A DNA stretch of 49,410 bases from contig JABGPL010000024.1 in NCBI GenBank assembly GCA_018644935.1, forward strand, positions 1-49,410, in the 5' to 3' direction. The notes below the pieces were generated by a model. The model was not told the DNA's origin, did not search any database, and saw nothing but the letters and a program-made list of their open reading frames with translations. Both the position numbers and the translations under genes were made by a program. Shown piece after piece: positions 44,891 through 49,410 of this stretch (its first letter is position 1; each line of letters starts with the position of its first letter). The DNA comes from Calditrichota bacterium (GTDB lineage Bacteria; Electryoneota; AABM5-125-24; Hatepunaeales; Hatepunaeaceae).

Positions 44891-44901
44891 GTTTCCTCTT
44901 G

Positions 44902-44935
44902 CACGTCATTCTTGCAAAAAGAGAATCCAATTTGC
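44902..44935 (+). repeat. GTCATTC hairpin repeat, decayed copy 2
   Basis: CACGTCATTCTTGCAAAAAG followed by AGAATCCAATTTGCAG, the same order and orientation as 44211-44240, 12 bases behind the DUF2442 stop. Confidence 0.55.
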
Positions 44936-45128
44936 AGAGCAGAATAATGTCCATCACAGTATTGTTATTGGGCGATTGCATTTTGAAAAGCTCATTCCGG
45001 ACAGGAGTTATCGGAAGGCGGTTATAATGAGTCGTTGAGTGTGGAGGGGGTGAATGGTATTTGAGAAGTCAGTTTGAAATGCTTATTCGATCTTCGTAGA
45101 TGGTAGTTAATAATAATTATACCTTAAA

Positions 45129-46082
45129 ATGAAAGAGATGGAAATGTATAAAACCAATTGTATAGTTTGCAATTTCGCCCTTCCCACACCTGCCCGTGAA
45201 GAGCATGATAGTACTCTTTATGATTGTAGGAATTGTGGACCATTTGAGTTAACAGGAACAACTATCTGCTTGTTGCCTGATAATCTACAAGAACCAAAAC
45301 ACCCGTATCTCCTGAGTCATGCAATCTGAAAGATGCATAGACACTCAAAAGTTCCGTATCCCACATTAAATGAGATAAAATTAATTCTCAATAATTCCAT
45401 CTTTCCCAAACCCTCAGAACAGATAAATAATTTTATTCCTTGGCTTGGAGATAACAGTAGATATTTTGGGGAGATAATACCATATCATTTTCAAGAAGTA
45501 CAGGCGAAAATTGGTGTACTTAATGATAATAGTATGGTTCAGATAGCAGACAGTCTTGATAAAACAGACCCAAAGATATTAAAAAAAGTCAATAATAAGT
45601 GTCAACTCACAATAAATGGCTGGCAAAGATATGAGGAGTTGAAAAGTGTTGTCAAAGACAGCAGAAACGCCTTCATGGCAATGAAATTTGGAAATAGTGA
45701 TTTAGAGGATTTCTACAAAGATCAAATCAAACCAGCGGTAAAAGATACTGGCTTTGACCTGAACAAACCTGATGAAAAGCCTAAAGCCGGAATTATTGAC
45801 GTTAGAATGGAGGTTGAGATTCGTAATTCACGGTTTGTTATCGCTGATTTAACACATAAGAATAACGGAGTGTATTGGGAAGCTGGATTTGCGAGTGGGT
45901 TGGGGATTCCGGTGATTTATACCTGTCAAGAGGATGAAGCCGATAAACTTCATTTTGATACAAATCATAGACTATTTGTTAAGTGGAATTCAAGAAAACC
46001 AGAAGAAGCCAAAGAACAACTTAAAGCTGCGATCAGGGCAACGTTGCCAACAGAAGCTAAAATGGCGGATGAGGAGGATTGA
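45129..46082 (+). pseudogene. Zinc-ribbon plus nucleoside-deoxyribosyltransferase/TIR-like protein, interrupted by an in-frame TGA
   Basis: One frame of 318 codons, broken by TGA at 45327-45329. First part (66 codons): a zinc ribbon CIVC...CRNCGPFELTG and HPYLLSHAI. After the TGA the frame continues KMHRHSKVPYPTLNEIKLIL, a helical middle, LTINGWQRYEEL, then a Rossmann-like domain: NAFMAMKFGN, VEIRNSRFVIADLTHKNNG, VYWEAGFASGLGIPVIYTC and HFDTNHRLFVKW. These motifs match a family of predicted nucleoside 2-deoxyribosyltransferase or TIR-like proteins in which a zinc ribbon precedes this domain in the same chain. A CGA (Arg) to TGA change would explain the break. The second part could still be translated from the ATG at 45333. 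Either decay, readthrough or a sequence error; see findings. Confidence 0.7.
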
Positions 46083-46092
46083 AAAATCATCC

Positions 46093-46157
46093 TGATTTTC
46101 GTCAAGGGGGGACGGCTGTCGGCACAATCCCACGACCACAAGGGATCGTGGCTACTT
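46093..46157 (+). repeat. Dispersed repeat, copy 2 with extended left part
   Basis: TGATTTTCGTCAAGGGGGGA...GGCTGTCGGCACAA, then the core TCCCACGACCACAAGGGATC GTGGCTACTT (46128-46157). In this copy CCACGA/TCGTGG pair perfectly. It matches 47157-47228 over its whole length apart from a small indel, and 24354-24383 over the core only. Confidence 0.8.
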
Positions 46158-46187
46158 GATTGTAACCTAACAAATTGAGCATCTAAC

Positions 46188-47159
46188 TTGAAAAAACAGT
46201 TATCCAATTATTCTAATCGCAACGTTTCCAAAGTTCCAAACTTTGTCTGGATAATTCTTCACATCCCGATCTTGCTCATATTAATGGGAATTGTGAAAGC
46301 GTTTGAACAGTTTGGATTTGTATCTGGAATATTATGTGTATTATTTCCAACATGCAATTTTTACAGCGTTATGCTGCTTTTCGGCGAACCGTTACCAATT
46401 ATTGACGCTGATTTCTCAGCAGGTTATTCTGTTGGGATAAATCTATGTTACCTGATTCTTTTTATTCTCTGGCCATATTATCAAAACATTAAATTTGGTG
46501 AAGACGAGAATTCTAACAAATTATCTTGGAGTAGGGGGATCTTTGCTGGATATTTTCACTGGTGGTCAACAATTTTCCTGTATCAAAAAAATAAATCTTA
46601 TACTGAAAAGAAGTCCAAAGCCTACAGGAGAGATTATATCATAGTTTTAGTGATCTTATGTTTTCTTTTTACTCCGACTTTTGTAGCTAAATAGTATAAT
46701 AAGAATTTCATCAGTAATGAAGAACTAATTGGAATAGAAGTTGCATTTTCGGCATGCAGAGCGGATAGATGGATCACAGGTAGGGGGAATAAATTTGAAG
46801 GTCCTACTTATAAAGAATCAAAGACTATTCAATATGAATGCTCTGTAAATAATTATACGATCCATCGAGTTAAAGCTGTCCTGGTTGAGCAGACCTATTT
46901 ACCAGAGGGAAAAACAAAATCCTTTTGGCTGTACGATTACTATTGTGGAAAAAATAAAAAGCGTTACACAAGGTGTTACCCTGGCGAAACTGGAATATTC
47001 ACCAGTGAAGAAAAGACATGTTATGATGACCGGTTAAGAGAGGAATTGCTAAATGCCCAGCACGAAGACTTTAAATATAAAATCTTGAAAGCCATTGGAA
47101 GTTCAGGAATGCGGCATATGCCAACAGGTCAGGTGATGAAGGTTGAAAAACCAGGATGA
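46188..47159 (+). pseudogene. Membrane protein of unknown function, interrupted by an in-frame TAG
   Basis: The frame opens with a TTG (46188; KKQLSNYSNRN) and encodes 168 residues with membrane segments at about 18-38, 43-65, 80-97 and 150-168. It stops at TAG 46692-46694. The same frame then stays open for 154 further codons to TGA 47157-47159, without an ATG, GTG or TTG near its start. The continuation begins YNKNFISNEELIGIEVAFSA and contains YECSVNNYTIHRVKAVL, FWLYDYYCGKNKKRYTRCYP and EEKTCYDDRL: a soluble, Cys-containing domain. Most simply this was one protein of about 322 residues with a membrane N-half and an outer C-domain. The start is uncertain. Base composition is AT-richer than nearby core genes. 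It is bracketed by direct repeats, and the final TGA is the first triplet of the right-hand repeat. Confidence 0.55.
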
Positions 47160-47228
47160 TTTTCGTCAGGCGAGGGGCGACTGACGGCACTTTGGTGACA
47201 TTCCCACGACCACAAGGGATCGCGGCTG
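47157..47228 (+). repeat. Dispersed repeat, copy 3
   Basis: TGATTTTCGTCAGGCGAGGG...ACTGACGGCAC, then core TCCCACGACCACAAGGGATC GCGGCT. Same orientation as 46093-46157, 1.06 kb away. Similarity ends after GGCT. Confidence 0.8.
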
Positions 47229-47250
47229 GATGCACTTCCCAAACGAAGCA

Positions 47251-47275
47251 GATATCCCGCCTTCGCGGGAATAAC
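47251..47275 (-). repeat. ATTCCCGC hairpin repeat, inverted copy 3
   Basis: TATCCCGCCTTCGCGGGAATAA; minus strand reads TTATTCCCGCGAAGGCGGGA, the GTCATTCCCGCG-type element seen at 44211-44240, here inverted. It lies 25 bases beyond the yigZ stop and may cap that transcript. Confidence 0.65.
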
Positions 47276-47299
47276 ATGCGGGTTGTAAGGAAAGCCGAG

Positions 47300-47926
47300 T
47301 TACGATAGATTCACACTACTTTCAATAATAATCCGTCCCGCACTCTTATCCACCAGACAATCCTTGAGCTCCCCCGCATGAATTTCTGGCAAATGTATCG
47401 TCAGCACCACATCCACTTGATATTCACCCCCTTTTATTTTGCCCTCGTACTGCGGGACATATTTTTCAACTAGACCAATCAAATCATAGTCACACCTGAC
47501 CACGATCTCAGTCATTGGGCGTTTTACAATTACTTTGACCTCACCCAGCGCATCCGCTGCACACCCGCCATACGCACGGACGAGTCCGCCTTTGCCGAGC
47601 TTGGTGCCGCCGAACCAGCGGGTTACTATGACGATTATGCCGACTAAGTCTTTGCCGCGAATTTGGTCGAGGATTGGGCGTCCTGCCGTTCCTGACGGTT
47701 CGCCGTGGTCGGAGTAGCGTTCCTGGGGGTTGTTTGGATCTCCGACACGGAAGGCGTAGCAGTGGTGGGAGGCGTCGTGGTGTTGTTTGCTGCGCTGGGT
47801 GAGGATTTCCAACGCTTCAACTTCGTTTGCTGCGGGAGCACAGAGGGAGAGGAACTTCGATCCGCGGTCGGTTAACCGGGTTTCAGCTTTGCCAATTGGT
47901 ATGCGATATGTTTTCTCTTCGGGCAT
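47300..47926 (-). CDS. yigZ: YigZ/IMPACT-family protein
   Basis: 208 residues from ATG 47926 (MPEEKTYRIPIGK). The N-terminal UPF0029/Impact domain has RGSKFLSL, SKQHHDASHHCYAFRVGD, ERYSDHGEPSGTAGRPIL, LVGIIVIVTRWFGGTKLGKGGLVRAYG, followed by a C-terminal domain (about 135-205) of the RNA-binding DUF1949 type. IMPACT proteins influence translation and stress responses in eukaryotes; the bacterial role is unclear. The longer frame reaching 47986 is rejected because ATG 47926 overlaps the trmO stop by one base (TGATG), a coupled arrangement. Confidence 0.93.
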   Translation of the reverse strand: MPEEKTYRIPIGKAETRLTDRGSKFLSLCAPAANEVEALEILTQRSKQHHDASHHCYAFRVGDPNNPQERYSDHGEPSGTAGRPILDQIRGKDLVGIIVIVTRWFGGTKLGKGGLVRAYGGCAADALGEVKVIVKRPMTEIVVRCDYDLIGLVEKYVPQYEGKIKGGEYQVDVVLTIHLPEIHAGELKDCLVDKSAGRIIIESSVNLS

Positions 47927-48420
47927 CAGTCTGTTTTGTCGAATCTGTCGTCGGCAACACGAGTGTCGTTTCCGTTTTCTAACCAACCACTTGCTGAGTC
48001 GGGGATAGACTCAAATTGAGGGACATAGGGTTTGATGTCTATAATTGGTGTGTTATTCAAGAGATCTATCCCTTGCACCCGGATAATCCCTTTTTCGATA
48101 TCAACTGAATCCACCGTAACCAGTGACATTCCTATTGGATTTGGTCTACGGGGTGAACGGGTCGCGAATAATCCCCTTAATAAGGTATCCCGATATGGAA
48201 TAACTCTCATCTCAAAACCGGTTGATTCATGCAGCAGAGACAGCACCCAGATCCTATCGAAGCGTTCGAGGTCGTTCAAGCCATCGCGGAATTCCGGATA
48301 GATCTCAATATGAGCTTCAACCGATTCACCTCGCCAGGGTTGAATAGGAGTTCCCTTTTGCTGAGTGTATGGCGTTACCGCTCTGCCAATTTGCACTAAT
48401 CGGGTGTTTTCGACTAACAT
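47926..48420 (-). CDS. trmO: tRNA (t6A37) N6-methyltransferase TrmO/TsaA family
   Basis: 164 residues from ATG 48420 (MLVENTRLVQIGRAVTPYTQ). Hallmarks: GESVEAHIEIYPEFRDGLNDLERFDRIWVLSLLHE, TRSPRRPNPIGMSLV, and DIKPYVPQFESI, the conserved beta-barrel SAM-binding UPF0066 pattern. The enzyme methylates threonylcarbamoyladenosine at position 37 of certain tRNAs. The E. coli enzyme is longer (about 235 residues); a short form like this lacks the C-terminal part. An open extension upstream to 48516 has no family similarity. Operon with yigZ. ATATAT-free but TATAAT-containing sequence on the minus strand at 48695-48700 may be its -10. Confidence 0.9.
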   Translation of the reverse strand: MLVENTRLVQIGRAVTPYTQQKGTPIQPWRGESVEAHIEIYPEFRDGLNDLERFDRIWVLSLLHESTGFEMRVIPYRDTLLRGLFATRSPRRPNPIGMSLVTVDSVDIEKGIIRVQGIDLLNNTPIIDIKPYVPQFESIPDSASGWLENGNDTRVADDRFDKTD

Positions 48421-48835
48421 TTTGGGGTTTCCAAATTTGAATTTGACATTCCCACACTTGACAATCCATATGAAAGATTGCACATTATGCAAAATAAGGC
48501 AAGCCCCAAACACCAATTGGGAGCAATACGAAGAGATTATCCTATTCTTGAGATCGGTTATGTTTGCAGCACGAATATTGAGGTGATGTCAAATGATGTT
48601 GATTTCTTCAGATTAAGTATTGCACAGCTAATGCTCGGTTATACGTGCAAACGGTAAATATCGAAATTTTATTTGCTGGTATCCATCTAACTATATTATA
48701 GCAAGCTGGTCAGGTTGACATTCAAAAGGTCGTGCATCTCAGATAGTTGTTGACAATCAGTGTAGAATAACGTACTTTATATTAGGTAGGTTGAACATTC
48801 CTGTTCGACACGTCCAACGGCTGTTGGATTCCATT
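48421..48835. other. Divergent gap between trmO and ssrA
   Basis: It holds the ssrA promoter (48750-48778) and, on the minus strand, a TATAAT (complement of 48695-48700) with TTGAAT 19 bases upstream, a possible trmO promoter leaving a leader of about 270 bases. I see no gene or strong repeat in 48421-48690. Confidence 0.45.
48750..48778 (+). promoter_or_regulatory. Probable ssrA promoter
   Basis: TTGACA (48750-48755), 17-base spacer, TACTTT (48773-48778). The -35 is perfect and the -10 is moderate. TACTTTAT also resembles the TAnnTTTG element. The mature RNA end is about 50 bases downstream, so a 5' leader would be removed, as expected for tmRNA processed by RNase P. Confidence 0.45.
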
Positions 48836-49223
48836 GGGGACGATCGGCTTCGACGGAGATAACAGGGGCTTAAACTCGCAAGTCGGGGATTACAGTAGCC
48901 TCGTTAACAAGCTGTAACAACTTAATTGCCGACGATTATTCGTACGCACTCGCAGCTTAATTAATTAAGCTGCATGCTCCACCAACGGACGGCTGCCACC
49001 GTGGTGTTGAGCTTCATTAAGGCGGTCCTTGCCGAACTTCACGTCGTGGGTTGTGAGGCAGGACATACACGACTGGGCAACTGGGAAGCGTGTCAATCCG
49101 CGCCCCTCCTTGCCAAGATTCAAAGGACTCCTTTCGGGGACATTTTGAGGAAATGATCGACTAAACTTGTAGATGGTTTTTGTACCTTATCACCGGACCC
49201 GGGTTCGATTCCCGGCGTCTCCA
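48836..49223 (+). ncRNA. ssrA: Transfer-messenger RNA (tmRNA)
   Basis: 388 bases, one-piece tmRNA. The 5' end GGGGACGATCGGCTTCGACG carries the tRNA-like D-region signature and its GGGGACG pairs with CGTCTCC at the 3' end (one G-U). The T-arm is CCGGG-TTCGATT-CCCGG, and the discriminator is A49223; CCA is not encoded (CTCCACATTT). The tag frame with stop lies at 48928-48960. tmRNA with SmpB rescues ribosomes stalled on broken mRNAs and adds a degradation tag. The 3' ends of such genes are frequent integration sites for mobile elements. Confidence 0.97.
48928..48960 (+). other. tmRNA tag-encoding frame
   Basis: GCC GAC GAT TAT TCG TAC GCA CTC GCA GCT TAA encodes ADDYSYALAA, ten residues like E. 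coli ANDENYALAA, ending in the protease-recognised ALAA. Resume codon GCC is preceded by TAATT, matching the position of the conserved UA in UAGUC of E. coli. A longer reading beginning NNLI is possible but less likely. Confidence 0.8.
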
Positions 49224-49230
49224 CATTTAG

Positions 49231-49273
49231 CCCGTATGTCTTGTGTTTACAAGGGATGCGGGTTTTGCTTTTT
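49231..49273 (+). terminator. Intrinsic terminator of ssrA
   Basis: CCCGTATGTCTTG pairs with CAAGGGATGCGGG (12 of 13 positions, including G-U pairs) around a TGTTTA loop, followed by TTTTGCTTTTT. Confidence 0.85.
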
Positions 49274-49410
49274 GGGCTGGTGCCTCTATGGTGCCTCTTT
49301 TTGAATCAAGTATTCTGATACCACTGATTATTTTTTGATCGATATATTATTATTCCTTGATCCTCTTAATCAAAATACCTATATTGTAGTTAACTAAAAA
49401 ATGGTGCTTG

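Noticed and set aside
45327-45329. TGA as a selenocysteine codon in the zinc-ribbon/TIR-like gene
   Set aside because: No stable hairpin is visible directly after the TGA, the position is not a known redox site, and Arg (CGA) fits the context better.
48974-49156. 60-codon open frame within ssrA
   Set aside because: It lies in the pseudoknot region of the tmRNA, which fully explains the sequence.
49180-49223. Separate tRNA gene suggested by the TTCGATT T-loop
   Set aside because: The acceptor partner is 388 bases upstream at GGGGACG, so this is the tRNA-like end of ssrA.

Overview
The window is about 49.4 kb of moderate-GC bacterial DNA. Three large secreted proteins end in the PNPFN...G-x-Y-x-x-(R/E)-(L/I)...KL-x-LV(R/K) type of C-terminal sorting/anchoring domain that is common in the Fibrobacteres-Chlorobi-Bacteroidetes (FCB) superphylum. 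Other signs are right-handed beta-helix and 'choice-of-anchor'-like repeats, dense intergenic hairpin repeats, and a tmRNA whose tag ends in ALAA. I infer an uncultivated FCB-type bacterium (for example a KSB1-, Zixibacteria- or Electryonea-like lineage). The phylum cannot be fixed from the window. Several promoters look like ordinary TTGACA-N17-TAnnnT sites rather than the Bacteroidota -33/-7 type.

Left part (1-22 kb): a 2907-residue hybrid sensor kinase with three periplasmic solute-binding domains plus a second, Cache-type periplasmic sensor, followed 1 nt later by the start of another membrane protein cut by the window edge. Next come divergently transcribed secreted proteins: a 1197-residue propeller/BACON-like protein, a PKD-CapA protein and a 464-residue sorting-domain protein. 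A SAM methyltransferase bracketed by degenerate inverted repeats, an APH-type kinase and a beta-helix protein follow.

Middle (22-38 kb): a DUF2938 membrane protein, a DUF2975/XRE pair with a clear promoter, and gatE-gatD, an archaeal-type Glu-tRNA(Gln) amidotransferase that is unexpected in a bacterium. After a 0.8-kb repeat-rich gap there is a tightly overlapped three-gene unit: a SLOG-like/unknown two-domain protein and two ABC exporter half-transporters with complementary normal and degenerate ATP sites. An orphan gcvPB and an orphan molybdopterin-binding xanthine-dehydrogenase-family subunit follow.

Right part (38-49.4 kb): a DnaQ-like exonuclease/DinG helicase fusion, a lipoprotein glucosidase overlapping a ROK sugar kinase, and then a repeat-bounded, AT-richer accessory island of about 3 kb (44.2-47.3 kb). 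The island holds a DUF4160/DUF2442 pair and two genes that are each interrupted by a single in-frame stop codon. Beyond it lie trmO-yigZ (overlapping) and the divergent ssrA tmRNA gene with its terminator.

Candidates for something undescribed are the SLOG-like/ABC exporter unit at 28.6-33.5 kb, the bacterial GatDE, the interrupted zinc-ribbon/TIR-like gene in the accessory island, and the recurrent paired inverted hairpins, some with mutually complementary loops, in almost every larger intergenic gap. Functions given for these are inferences from motifs read by eye; no database search was possible.
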